From assembly GCF_000733295.1 (NCBI RefSeq), contig NZ_JPMI01000011.1, positions 1 to 64,000 of the forward strand: a DNA stretch of 64,000 bases, written 5' to 3'. The notes under the pieces were generated by a model. The model had not been told where the DNA came from. It saw only the letters and a list, made by a program, of their open reading frames with translations, and searched no databases. A program made the translations under genes and the position numbers. Positions 52,131 to 60,820 of the stretch are shown piece after piece. Within the stretch, counting starts at the first letter, position 1, and every line of letters starts with the position of its first letter. The stretch is from Archangium violaceum Cb vi76. Its GTDB lineage: Bacteria > Myxococcota > Myxococcia > Myxococcales > Myxococcaceae.

Positions 52131-53195
52131 ATGGCCAACAAGGTCAAGGCAGTCCTCATCGGCGGTACCGGTTACGGCGGAGCCGAGATCCTCCGCCGGC
52201 TCCTCTTCAACCCCAACGTGGAGGTGGTCCGCGTCACGGCGGTGGACAACATCGGCAAGAAGGTGGGCGACGTCCACTTCAACCTCGCCGGGCTCACCGA
52301 GCTCACCTTCCAGGAGATGCCTCCCGCCCAGGCCGTGGCCGGCGCGGACGTGGCCTTCCTGGCCATGCCCCACAAGACCACCGCCAAGGTGGTGCTGGAC
52401 ATCCTCGGCACGGGCGTGCGCATCGTGGACCTGTCCGGCGACTTCCGCCTGCGTGACGCGGCCGCCTACGCGAAGTACTACGGCGTGGACCACCCGGCGC
52501 CGCGGATGCTCACCGACGGCTCCTTCACCTACGGCATGCCCGAGCTCAACCGCGAGGCCATCCGCGAGGCGCGCTACATCGCCAGCCCCGGCTGCTTCGC
52601 CACCACCATCGCGCTCGGCCTGATGCCGCTGGCGAAGGCGGGCCTGCTCACCGGCCCCATCCACACCGTGGCCGCCACGGGCTCCTCGGGCAGCGGCGCC
52701 AACCCGCAGATTACGACCCACCACCCGCTGCGCGCGGCCAACCTGCGCACGTACAAGCCGCTCGAGCACCAGCACATCCCCGAGATTCTCCAGACGCTGC
52801 GCAACGCGGGCGGCAAGGAGGACATGTCGCTGGAGTTCGTGCCCGTGTCGGCGCCGCTGCCGCGCGGCATCTTCTCCACCTCGTTCGCCGAGGTGCCCGC
52901 CTCCGTCACGCAGGAGCAGCTCACCGCCGCGTGGAAGACGGCGTATGGCAACGAGCCCTTCATCCGGATTGTCGGCGGCGGCCGTCAGCCCGAGGTGGTG
53001 GGCGTGTCCGGCAGCAACTACGTGGAGGTGGGCTTCACGCTCGGCCCCGTGACGGGCAACACCCGGCGCGTGGTGTGCTTCTCCGCGCTCGACAACCTGG
53101 TGAAGGGCGGCGCCGGCCAGGCCATCCAGAGCTTCAACCTCATGATGGGTTGGGACGAGCGCCTCACCCTCGCCGAGCCGGGGTTGTGGCCGTGA
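52131..53195 (+). CDS. argC: N-acetyl-gamma-glutamyl-phosphate reductase
   Basis: The 354-aa protein is a full ArgC: the NADP-binding AVLIGGTGYGGAEILRRLL, catalytic Cys155 in SPGCFATTIALGL, ATGSSGSGANPQITTHHPLR, and FVPVSAPLPRGIFSTSFAEV. It catalyses the third step of arginine synthesis. The ATG at 52131 has GGAGA 8 bases upstream. It is followed by argB with overlapping codons, so the two are a coupled argCB operon. Confidence 0.97.
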   Translation: MANKVKAVLIGGTGYGGAEILRRLLFNPNVEVVRVTAVDNIGKKVGDVHFNLAGLTELTFQEMPPAQAVAGADVAFLAMPHKTTAKVVLDILGTGVRIVDLSGDFRLRDAAAYAKYYGVDHPAPRMLTDGSFTYGMPELNREAIREARYIASPGCFATTIALGLMPLAKAGLLTGPIHTVAATGSSGSGANPQITTHHPLRAANLRTYKPLEHQHIPEILQTLRNAGGKEDMSLEFVPVSAPLPRGIFSTSFAEVPASVTQEQLTAAWKTAYGNEPFIRIVGGGRQPEVVGVSGSNYVEVGFTLGPVTGNTRRVVCFSALDNLVKGGAGQAIQSFNLMMGWDERLTLAEPGLWP

Positions 53196-54040
53196 GCGGG
53201 CTCTCTGACTTCCGCGGGCGCTGGTTCGTCGTGAAGATTGGCGGCGAGCTGGCCATGGACAAGCCGAAGCTCGCCGCGAGCGTGGGCGCCGCCGTGCGCG
53301 CCTTCCTCGAGGCGGGCATCCGCGTGGCCGTCATCCACGGTGGCGGGCCCCAGGCCACGGAGATGCAGAAGCGGCTCGGCCTGCAGCCGAAGATGGTGGC
53401 GGGCCGCCGCTACACCGACGAGGCCACCCTCGAGGTGATGAAGATGACGCTCGCGGGCCAGGTGTCCGTGGACGTGGCCTCGGCCTTCCGCATCGCCGGC
53501 GTGCCCGCGCTGTGCACCACCGGCATGTCCGCCGGGCTCATCGACGCGAAGCGCCGGCCTCCCAAGGTGATGAGCGGCGCGGGCCCGGAGCCGGTGGACC
53601 TGGGACTCGTGGGCGATGTCACCGGCGTGAACACCGAGGCCTTCCAGCGCATCTCGGACGCGGGTTTCGTGCCGGTGCTCGGCTCGTTGTCGGGTGATGC
53701 TCAGGGCAACGTGTTCAACGTCAACGCGGACACGGTGGCCACCCGCGTGGCCGCGAAGCTCGGGGCGGCGAAGTTGTTCCTCGTGTCCAACGTGCCCGGC
53801 GTGCTCGCCAACAAGGACGAGCCGTCCACCCGGCTGCCCACGCTGACTCCCGCCGAGGCCCGCGCGAAGATTGCCTCCGGTGTGATTCAGGGCGGCATGA
53901 TTCCCAAGGTGGAGGAGAGCCTGGAGATGCTGGAAGAGGGCATCGAGGCCATCCACATCGTGGGCATCTCGCCCAACGATGCCGTGCTGCGCGAGGCCGA
54001 GAAGGCCGGCAGTCAGGGCACCGCGTTCCTGCGCGGATAG
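53192..54040 (+). CDS. argB: Acetylglutamate kinase
   Basis: The 282-aa protein begins at a GTG overlapping the argC stop. It has the amino acid kinase core: FVVKIGGELAMDKPKLAASV, RVAVIHGGGPQATEMQKRLG, an acetylglutamate site with GFVPVLGSLSGDAQGNVFNV, NADTVATRVAAKLGAAKLFL and the terminal IQGGMIPKVEESLEML. It catalyses the second step of arginine synthesis. Confidence 0.96.
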   Translation: MSGLSDFRGRWFVVKIGGELAMDKPKLAASVGAAVRAFLEAGIRVAVIHGGGPQATEMQKRLGLQPKMVAGRRYTDEATLEVMKMTLAGQVSVDVASAFRIAGVPALCTTGMSAGLIDAKRRPPKVMSGAGPEPVDLGLVGDVTGVNTEAFQRISDAGFVPVLGSLSGDAQGNVFNVNADTVATRVAAKLGAAKLFLVSNVPGVLANKDEPSTRLPTLTPAEARAKIASGVIQGGMIPKVEESLEMLEEGIEAIHIVGISPNDAVLREAEKAGSQGTAFLRG

Positions 54041-54377
54041 TGGATGGGCGTGCCCGTGCCGCGGTGCGGAGGATGCACCGGGGCGCGGGCGTGCTGTTGC
54101 TTGTGGTGTCGTTCATCCAGTTTTTCGGCTCGGCGTTGCAGGTGACGCCGCACTTCAGGGCGCCCGCCGGAGTGGGTGCCCACTGCGGGCCGCGCCTCGA
54201 GTCCGGGCGGCAGGGGATTCCCGTCTCTATAGGCGAATGAAGGCCCGGGCCAGGGAACTCAGGCTCGACTCTTCGGAGTTGTTGTCGCAGGCCGGCCGCG
54301 CCGCCGCCCGGGCTGTCCTTGACTTGCCGACGGCGGCAGGCTCGCCTGAGCCATCCGTGTCAGATGGTGGAGGGTCC
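54041..54377. other. Gap between argB and a transferred module
   Basis: No supported gene. A frame continuing from 54237 into the next gene exists, but its ATG lacks a ribosome site. Short conserved-looking blocks (for example GATTCCCGTCTCTATAGG near 54217) did not fold into a tRNA or other known RNA by eye. An integration junction may lie here, as gene content changes sharply. Confidence 0.4.
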
Positions 54378-55406
54378 ATGAGGCGCGATTACAGGGACTG
54401 GTTGCGGAGCCAGGGCTATGACGAGGGGACGATCAACACCCAGCTCTCCCGCGTCGCTCGACTTGAGGCGTACTACGGCGAGCTCGATGGCCACTATGAC
54501 CGGGACCATCTGGGAAGCCTTATCGAGCAGATGGCCTATTCGGTGGAGGACCAGCGTCGCAGTCGTCCGAACCCATCGAAGCTCCCGTTCGTCGGCAACA
54601 TCCGGAACAACCTTGCCTCCTATAAAAGCGCTGTCCTTTTGTACCGCAGGTTCCGGGGCAGCGGCACGGTTGTGCCCTCGCCTCCTGCACCATCGCAGCC
54701 GAGTACCGCTCCGCCTCTACTGGCCGTTTCTGAGTCGTGGCCCCCACGACAAACCGAGCCCAAGTCCCTGGTGCCACGCGTTGGTCCGCAGACGCTCGTC
54801 GATTTCACGCTCGACGGTCGCTCAGCGCTTGAGGCGGTCATTGCGAGTTCGCAGTACCGAACCGTGGCGCAGGCGATCGCCTCGTTGAGCCTCTTCTCGC
54901 ACCCGCAGACGGTCCATCAGACGGGCGGCAAGGCGATCTTTCCGGCAATCCGCAATCGAAGGCGCGTCGGCCAGATTGATGAGCACGAGGGCCGACGGGT
55001 TCTCCTGGACGACAACCAGAGTCCCACCGAGGCCTTCCTGTGGGCCAACGGCCTCAACCGGCGCGGGCGAGACACGCAGTTCAATCATGTCTATGACATC
55101 AGCCTGGACGCAGACGCTTACACAGCACTGCCCAACATCTGCATGACCCCGGCTTTCATCGCCAAGCTGACCGATACCAATGAACAGGTGTGTCGGCTGC
55201 TCAGGTATCGTAGCTACCATCTGTACCAGTGGGTCCCGTCGGGGCACATACCACCGGAACGGCCGGAGGAGTACGAGGCGCTCGAATGGGCTGCCCCCTT
55301 GCCGCCCGTCGAAGACGTTCGCTCCATGCTGATCAATGCAATGGCCAGCAAGCCGAAGAACCGCACTGTTCGCGCGGCGCGAGAACTCGGATGGCTCTTC
55401 GGGTGA
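54378..55406 (+). CDS. Possible HNH-like protein beside a uracil-DNA glycosylase gene
   Basis: The 342-aa protein starts at 54378 with GGAGGG upstream. The N-terminal MRRDYRDWLRSQGYDEGTIN and TQLSRVARLEAYYGELDGHY look like the SAM-like core-binding domain of integrases. A Pro/Ser-rich linker follows (about residues 95-130). The C-terminal domain has a helical stretch and then DTQFNHVYDISLDADAYTAL and PNICMTPAFIAKLTDTNEQV, where N-H-V followed by ALPN-x-C recalls an HNH nuclease core. This is a weak resemblance; I do not recognise the family. It precedes the glycosylase gene by 109 bases. Codon use is less GC-biased than the window average. Confidence 0.5.
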   Translation: MRRDYRDWLRSQGYDEGTINTQLSRVARLEAYYGELDGHYDRDHLGSLIEQMAYSVEDQRRSRPNPSKLPFVGNIRNNLASYKSAVLLYRRFRGSGTVVPSPPAPSQPSTAPPLLAVSESWPPRQTEPKSLVPRVGPQTLVDFTLDGRSALEAVIASSQYRTVAQAIASLSLFSHPQTVHQTGGKAIFPAIRNRRRVGQIDEHEGRRVLLDDNQSPTEAFLWANGLNRRGRDTQFNHVYDISLDADAYTALPNICMTPAFIAKLTDTNEQVCRLLRYRSYHLYQWVPSGHIPPERPEEYEALEWAAPLPPVEDVRSMLINAMASKPKNRTVRAARELGWLFG

Positions 55407-55515
55407 CGCCTTTTCCGGGACGGTTGAGGGGGCGCGATGGTCTTTTGAGGGTACCCCCCCTGCGGATAGCCTTGCCCATAGGCGTTTAATCGCAAACAAC
55501 CAAGGAGGCCGAATC

Positions 55516-56391
55516 ATGGCCAAGAAACGCGCATCGCCGCAGGGGCCGCTTCGATTCTGCGACATTGAGGTGCCTTATGCCCCGGCATGGAAGCTGCTCA
55601 CCGACAATCCCAAATTCCGGGCTGCCCTCAAGAGGGCCGAAGCACGGATTGAGGCGGATGTCGCTGCGGGTACCTGTACACCGCCACGGGACCGCATCCT
55701 TCGGTTCCTGCAGGTGCCGCAGGTGCATGCCGTGGTCGTTGGTCAGGACCCGTATTCGCAGGCCGACTTGGCTACCGGGTTTGCTCTGGAAGTAGGGAAC
55801 CTGACGTCATGGACGGAACTTACGAAGCGCTACTCCGATGACGACGATGGCTCCGTCAACGAAGCTGCGGCGGTGCGCTCGCTGGTGCGTTTGTTTTACA
55901 TGACGGCTACCGATTGGAGCACAAAGCATGCAGATCGGCCGTCTTACAAGGAAGCGGCTGCGGCCGCTGACGCAGGCGGATTCTATCTGCTGCCGCCCAA
56001 CGAATTGTTCAACCACTGGCAGCAGGTCGGCATTCTGCCTTTGAATGCGTCGCTGTCGACGCGTATCGGCATACCGCATGCGCACAGGCAGGCATGGACG
56101 ACGGTGCGCCCCCTAATCGTGAAGCACATTACCGAGACGTGGCCTCATGCGCTCTGGTTCCTGTGGGGGAGTGCTGCTGTGGGGCGGTTCGCCAAACGGC
56201 TTCCCAGAGGCACGGCGTATCACGAGGCTGGCCATCCCAACCTGCAAGGCACAGCCCGAACCAACCAACGGTTCTTCTTCCTCGCCTCCGGGATTCCGGA
56301 TACGTGGGAGAGGCTCAAGTGGACAGGCCCTGAGCAGTGCCCAAAAAATTCAACGCCTGCACCAGATGATCGTTCCGAGCCCAGCGCCTGA
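55516..56391 (+). CDS. Uracil-DNA glycosylase-like protein
   Basis: The 291-aa protein has the UDG superfamily motifs in order: AVVVGQDPYSQADLATGFAL (catalytic Asp78, with Ser for the usual His after the Tyr), ILPLNASLSTRIGIPHAHRQ (motif with N177), ALWFLWGSAAVGRFAKRL, and HEAGHPNLQG (His at 236 and 240). An extra helical insert lies near residues 98-150 (about 50 residues) compared with Ung. AAGGAGG lies upstream of the ATG. It would remove uracil or another modified base. The last 15-20 residues overlap transposase-like sequence in another frame and are probably not native. Confidence 0.8.
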   Translation: MAKKRASPQGPLRFCDIEVPYAPAWKLLTDNPKFRAALKRAEARIEADVAAGTCTPPRDRILRFLQVPQVHAVVVGQDPYSQADLATGFALEVGNLTSWTELTKRYSDDDDGSVNEAAAVRSLVRLFYMTATDWSTKHADRPSYKEAAAAADAGGFYLLPPNELFNHWQQVGILPLNASLSTRIGIPHAHRQAWTTVRPLIVKHITETWPHALWFLWGSAAVGRFAKRLPRGTAYHEAGHPNLQGTARTNQRFFFLASGIPDTWERLKWTGPEQCPKNSTPAPDDRSEPSA

Positions 56392-56524
56392 GGCAGCGGC
56401 GAAGGCGGAACCGAAGAAGGAGCGCACGCCGCGGCTGACTTGGGCCGGGCTGCTGCGCAGGGCGCTCACGCTGGACGTCTTCGTCTGGGCCAAGTATGGC
56501 GGCAGGAGAACGGGGTTGGCGTAG
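56354..56524 (+). pseudogene. C-terminal remnant of an IS91-like transposase
   Basis: A frame offset from the glycosylase reads RLHQMIVPSPAPEAAAKAEP, KKERTPRLTWAGLLRRALTL and DVFVWAKYGGRRTGLA. This follows the pattern W-A-x-L-L-x-R-x-F-x-x-D-V-x-x-C-x-x-C-G-G-R at the end of Y2-type (IS91-like) transposases. Both zinc cysteines are gone (WAKY in place of CPRC), so it is decayed. Its 5' part is missing; the junction with the glycosylase gene lies near 56330-56350. Confidence 0.5.
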
Positions 56525-56996
56525 CTGATGGCTCTCGAGCGCAGAGGGGTAGGGCGCTGCTGGTTCCAGGTTCTCCGGCAAGAAGTTGCCGGGTGGAGTT
56601 GTCGAGCAATGCCTCTCGGCAAGAAGTTGCCGCCCCTCGAGGGGACTCCTCTCTGAAGCCGCTCTGCCGACAGCGCTTGGTATGCCTCGTACTGATGCCT
56701 TAAACCGGGGCGCCCAATCCGAAGTCAGGCAACCCCAAAACAGGCACATCCCGTGAACGGCTACCCAGCCTTCTATCTAGCTGCGCTATCCGTGCGTCTC
56801 GGGCATCCACCTCCATCATGCCCTGGCTACACCACGTCAGACGTCCTCCTGTCCAGCACCACGGTTCCGGTCACGTCGTGCCCGGCTCCTCTTCAACTAG
56901 GCCAACGCGGTGAACAGTTAACGCAGACGCTTCATGGGGGCTGGTTGAGTGGGGCACGGCTTCATGCCGCAATGCTTCCGTGAGTTCGCTGTGGGC
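56525..56996. other. Degenerate transposon-derived spacer
   Basis: About 470 bases follow the transposase remnant with no supported gene. They hold two identical palindromes (56576-56591 and 56617-56632) and a CCCCTCGAGGGG palindrome at 56633-56644. A block GTGAACAGTTAACGCAGACG near 56911 looks like an insertion-element end, but I could not identify it. Confidence 0.4.
56576..56632. repeat. Two copies of a 16-base palindrome CGGCAAGAAGTTGCCG
   Basis: The copies at 56576-56591 and 56617-56632 are identical, each a hairpin of CGGCAA/TTGCCG around GAAG. They are 25 bases apart and directly after the transposase remnant. They could be terminal structures of the lost element or a protein-binding site. 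Confidence 0.6.
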
Positions 56997-58865
56997 TCAG
57001 CGCCGAGGCTGGAACGTGCCCTCGGGGCTCTGGACGTAGGTGTACACGATGGGGAAGCGGAGAACGGCGGCGTCGGGGCTCCGGTCCACCTTGGCCGGAA
57101 CAATGTCGAGGCCCAGTGCCGGTGGCAGGGCCGCGTGCGTCGTCACGCCAAAGCGCTCCCTGTTGTCATTCAGGGCCACGCCGCAGAAGGGGACAGGTGG
57201 GCCCTCGGGCGTCGGGTACACCCGATCGAAGGAGATGTAGACCCGATCCGGGAAGACCTTCGCCTCGCCGGTCACCTTCAAGACCTCCTTATCGTTTAGG
57301 AGCATTATGCCCACCACGGGCCCCGTCCTGACGTTGATGGCATTGGCACACTCCTGCACCGAATCCTCCGAGCCCGCACAGGTGAAGGTCTCCAGTTCGA
57401 CCTGCATGACGGGATGGAGACCCAGGCGCTTGGCCGTAGCGCGGGCCTCGGGAGGACACTGCTCGAGGATGAGGCCCATGTCCGGGCGTACTGGCGTGGT
57501 CGCGCAGGCTGCGAGGTGTGCCGAGGCGGCGCAGGTGCAGAGTAGCGCGCACAGGCCGCTGAGAGGCCGGGATGGCATGGGCTGGACGGAGGTGTCATCG
57601 GCTCGGCTGGAGTGAACCATAGGGTGGGGTCCTTTCTCGGGAGTAACCGCGCCAGAGCACACCATCTCCACCGCGGATACGCACCCGGCGCGAACGGCCT
57701 TTCCCCCTATTCCGAGTAGCACCCAGGCGAGGACGACCACCAGGAGCGCCAGCCCGCCATACGCCCACCATCCCGGAGACTTTCGCGCGTTCGTTGTCTG
57801 TCCGGCTGGTGAAGGTGCCTGCGCCTTTGTCTCTTCGCGAGGCGGCTCGGGGTCCTCATCGGGTCGAGGTGTGGGTTCCTCTGACTGCTGGGCTGGTTCT
57901 CCTCTTGCCCCCAGGGCTGTCTCAGGCCGCCCCACCTCGAAGGCATAGGGCACACTCCAGTGCTCCGCCTTCCCCTCCGCCTCCAACATCCGCATCAGTT
58001 CCTCGTGAACAGCCCGGGCGTTCGGAGGGCGCTGCTCCGGCTTCTTTGCGAGCAGCCGCAGCGTCAGGTCGTTCAGGTCCGGAGGTACTCGCGGATCGAG
58101 TCGGATCGGAGGAGTGGGAGGCAGCAGTTCGATGGCGAGCGCGAGCTCCGCCCGGGGCATCCGGGGATTGAAGGGGTGGCAGTCCGTGAGAGTCTCGTAG
58201 AGCAGGGCTCCGAAGGCGTAGAGGTCCATGGCTGGAGTGGCGGGGAGGCGTGCTCCGGTCTCCCACGCGCCACCAAGCAGGAAGGCCGCGCACTCGGGAG
58301 GCAGGTTGTGGAACGTGCTTGGGGGCAACACCTCCGTCAGCGTGTATGCCCCCGGCAGGTACACCGAGCCGAAGTCGATGAGGAAGGGCCTCTCGTCGCC
58401 GTCCCTGATGAGGATGTTGTCGGCTTTGAGGTCCCGGTGCACCAAGCCTCGCTCGTGTAGCTCCGCCAGGACCCGAGCCACCTCGGCCAGCTCGCCCACG
58501 AAGCGGGACAGCGACGCCTGCGTCTTCCAACGCCAGGCGTTGAAGGTGCAGCCGGGGATGTGTTCGGTCACGACGAAGAAGAAGCCCGATTCCAGGTCCG
58601 GCCAGCGTCCCAGCTCGCGCACCTCGGGCAGGTGGGGGTGGCGGAAATGTCCCAGCGCGACGGCCTCCCGGAAGGCCCGCTCATCCGTACGCGTCTCGTC
58701 CTCTCTGTTCGCTGGCCGCGTGGCCACCTTCATGGAGTATTCACGGCTCTCATGCTCCACGAGCAGGACGGTGGAGAATCCTCCAGCGCCCAGACGGCGC
58801 ACCACCCGGTAGTGCCTCACGGCATCTCCTGGCTGGAGCAGGTCCGGATGCAAGGGGCTCGTCAT
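56997..58865 (-). CDS. Membrane Ser/Thr protein kinase (Hanks type), second copy
   Basis: The 622-aa protein has a kinase domain: RRLGAGGFSTVLLVEHESRE, YSMKVATRPA (ATP lysine), LVHRDLKADNILIRDGD, FLIDFGSVYLPG, LPPE (in place of APE) and DLYAFGALLYETLTD. A Pro-rich linker and one membrane helix (WWAYGGLALLVVVLAWVLLG, about 373-392) follow. The outer domain opens with a second hydrophobic segment ending HLAACATTPV, a lipobox-like string after an internal Met, which suggests fusion with a former lipoprotein gene. Its start overlaps the DUF2381 stop. Confidence 0.87.
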   Translation of the reverse strand: MTSPLHPDLLQPGDAVRHYRVVRRLGAGGFSTVLLVEHESREYSMKVATRPANREDETRTDERAFREAVALGHFRHPHLPEVRELGRWPDLESGFFFVVTEHIPGCTFNAWRWKTQASLSRFVGELAEVARVLAELHERGLVHRDLKADNILIRDGDERPFLIDFGSVYLPGAYTLTEVLPPSTFHNLPPECAAFLLGGAWETGARLPATPAMDLYAFGALLYETLTDCHPFNPRMPRAELALAIELLPPTPPIRLDPRVPPDLNDLTLRLLAKKPEQRPPNARAVHEELMRMLEAEGKAEHWSVPYAFEVGRPETALGARGEPAQQSEEPTPRPDEDPEPPREETKAQAPSPAGQTTNARKSPGWWAYGGLALLVVVLAWVLLGIGGKAVRAGCVSAVEMVCSGAVTPEKGPHPMVHSSRADDTSVQPMPSRPLSGLCALLCTCAASAHLAACATTPVRPDMGLILEQCPPEARATAKRLGLHPVMQVELETFTCAGSEDSVQECANAINVRTGPVVGIMLLNDKEVLKVTGEAKVFPDRVYISFDRVYPTPEGPPVPFCGVALNDNRERFGVTTHAALPPALGLDIVPAKVDRSPDAAVLRFPIVYTYVQSPEGTFQPRR

Positions 58866-59758
58866 GGTGACACCTTCAGTTCCTCAAGCCGCAGCGTTCG
58901 GGGTCCGTCTTCCTCCAGGGTCAGAGAGATGCAGCCGCTCCCCTCTGGTAGGGGGACGGCGAAGGTGTGGAACTGGTAGTGCCCGGACTCACCCGAGGTC
59001 ACACGCGTGGGCAGGCTCTCGTCCCCGATTTTTTTTCCTGAATCCCGGCGGCACCCCGTCTCCAGCCGGGCCCGGATGAGTCTCCAGGGCGTGGGGACGT
59101 GCCGGGCCTGGATGAGCACCGTCACGAAGAGAAGCCCGTCCATCCGGAGGACGGAGCCCGCCGAGGCCCGAATGCGCCTGGAGTACGTGGTGACCTGCTC
59201 ACTGTCCGGAAGCGCGAGGGCCAGCCTGGGACGGACCGTTCCTGGCTCGTGGCTCACGAGTAGGCCCCTGGCGATCGCGCCTGCCTCATCCGTGTTCGCC
59301 GCATCCGTTCGCAGGGGCTGCATCCGCGCCCTGGATACCCACGCTTCGGCGTCCACCGTGTCCTCGCGGGTGACGAGTGCCAGTGTCAGGGTGAGAGGCT
59401 CTCCGGCCTTCGTACGTCCCGTTACCGGCAGCAGGAGCCGTTCCCCCTGGGCCAGGTCCTTCACAGGGGAGATGACCAGGGAGCCCTCTCCCAGTGGGGC
59501 TACCTCGACGCGCCCCTGGAGTTCGGACCCTGGGCGCGCATGCGGTTCCAGGAAGTCCAGGAAGCGCACGCGCGTCACCGTGCCCGCGGCCACGTACAGC
59601 AGGGCAGGTGCCTCCGGCCCTCCCTCGACGAGGAGGGTGCCCCGCCGCAACTCCCGCGAGGAGGCATGCGCCTTCGTCGCTGTCGTGAAGACGATGAGGG
59701 CCCAGAACAGGAGGAGCCAGGAACGAGGACGCACGAAGCCTCCAAAAGGAGGCGGCAC
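58862..59758 (-). CDS. DUF2381 family secreted protein, second copy
   Basis: The 298-aa protein has an N-terminal hydrophobic signal (SWLLLFWALIVFTTATKAHA) and the DUF2381 beta-sandwich: ALLYVAAGTVTRVRFLDFLE, VEVAPLGEGSLVISPVKDLA and LLLPVTGRTKAGEPLTLTLA. A C-terminal beta domain ends SISLTLEEDG-like. Its stop overlaps the start of the kinase gene (ATGA), so the two are co-translated. This is the second such pair in the window (the first at 5049-7841, in the opposite gene order). Confidence 0.78.
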   Translation of the reverse strand: MPPPFGGFVRPRSWLLLFWALIVFTTATKAHASSRELRRGTLLVEGGPEAPALLYVAAGTVTRVRFLDFLEPHARPGSELQGRVEVAPLGEGSLVISPVKDLAQGERLLLPVTGRTKAGEPLTLTLALVTREDTVDAEAWVSRARMQPLRTDAANTDEAGAIARGLLVSHEPGTVRPRLALALPDSEQVTTYSRRIRASAGSVLRMDGLLFVTVLIQARHVPTPWRLIRARLETGCRRDSGKKIGDESLPTRVTSGESGHYQFHTFAVPLPEGSGCISLTLEEDGPRTLRLEELKVSP

Positions 59759-59868
59759 GCTAAAGGACCCAGCCAGCCTCGGGCAAGGATTGCTCGACGG
59801 TTGCGGTCACGTCGTAGCGGGTGACTCGGGAAATAGGGTCCGCTTCGGGACCCTGCCGGCGTACACGC

Positions 59869-60531
59869 CTAATGCAAGTCGAGCAGTCTGTCCCAACGAT
59901 ACAGCGCTTCAAGCACCCATCCTGGTCGTACTCCAGAGATGCGCTCGAACTTCGATGCATCCATCGTGTCGAGGTGCTCGCGCCATAAGGCGAGATCCAT
60001 CACGACTTCCGGGTGGCTCAGTAGCTTCCTGTCCGTGAACGGAAGAATCTGGGGCAATTGGCGGAGGATGGCCTCGACACAGTTCTCTCTCGTCGCCCGA
60101 GCCATTCGCTCCGAAGCGACTTCGAGACGTGAACGGACGGAGTCTCCTCCCTCGGGGCACCAGGCATCCATGGCCCAACCACATGCGGCGGTCATGAGCT
60201 CCTCCAGGTCCAGGAACGTATTCAGCTTCTTATGGAGGTAACGCCCGTGTTGGAGTGAGTCCCAGGAGTGCAGTACTGCCTTGATGCGTGGCGCGGTGCG
60301 CTCCGCACTGTCGGGCGCGGGTCCACAAATCGCGAAGAACAGCGCGCCCCAGGCCGTTTCACGTACGACCGGCTCATGCGATGCGTTGATGTGGCGGTAG
60401 CTCTTCCCCAAGGTGTCGGACAGGCCGCTGAGCGTCTCCCAGTAGTCGTGAAGCCGCCAGGCTGGGCGCTCCTGCTGAAAGTCGACGACTTCGTGGGTGA
60501 ACACGACTTCATCGGGGGCCACCGTGCGCAA
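59869..60531 (-). CDS. Hypothetical cytoplasmic protein
   Basis: The 220-aa protein is mainly helical with many Trp and His residues (WRLHDYWETLSGLSDTLGKS, CGWAMDAWCPEGGDSVRSRL). No signal peptide or membrane segment. A Met at the first codon is used; no strong ribosome site. It stands alone between the DUF2381 gene and a formyltransferase remnant, and is less GC-rich than most neighbours. No family recognised. Confidence 0.5.
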   Translation of the reverse strand: MRTVAPDEVVFTHEVVDFQQERPAWRLHDYWETLSGLSDTLGKSYRHINASHEPVVRETAWGALFFAICGPAPDSAERTAPRIKAVLHSWDSLQHGRYLHKKLNTFLDLEELMTAACGWAMDAWCPEGGDSVRSRLEVASERMARATRENCVEAILRQLPQILPFTDRKLLSHPEVVMDLALWREHLDTMDASKFERISGVRPGWVLEALYRWDRLLDLH

Positions 60532-60820
60532 TCCATGTGGAGGCGGTTAGGGGCCGTTGAGTTGGTACTGCTTTCCGTACCGGCGCCCTTCCTCCTTCGC
60601 CTTGCGTCTGATTGTGCTCATGGAGCCATGAAGGAAGGACGGCAGCTGGAGCGTGGTCATCTGGCAGCGCTCCATGGCGCGTGGATGCTGATGTGTCTGT
60701 GGGCCAGTTTCATGGAGTGGGGCAGTCCTCCTGACTAAGGACACCTGCCTGCCTGAGTCAACCGTGGCGCGATCCAGGCGACAACCTCGTTCCCGCGCAA
60801 GCGTGGGATAGGCTCATGTC

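Noticed and set aside
54040-54240. 66-codon plus-strand frame after argB with a hydrophobic segment
   Set aside because: It starts at the last base of argB, has no ribosome site or homology, and overlaps a candidate junction.
54150-54240. Stretch with CTCGAGTCCGGGCGG that resembles a tRNA T-arm
   Set aside because: No cloverleaf could be drawn around it; acceptor and anticodon arms do not pair.
56753-56983. 76-codon plus-strand frame in the transposon-derived spacer
   Set aside because: Pro/Ser/Leu-rich without motif; the region appears decayed.
60547-60744. Small minus-strand frame upstream of the hypothetical gene at 60531
   Set aside because: No ribosome site, no recognisable sequence, no support beyond being open.
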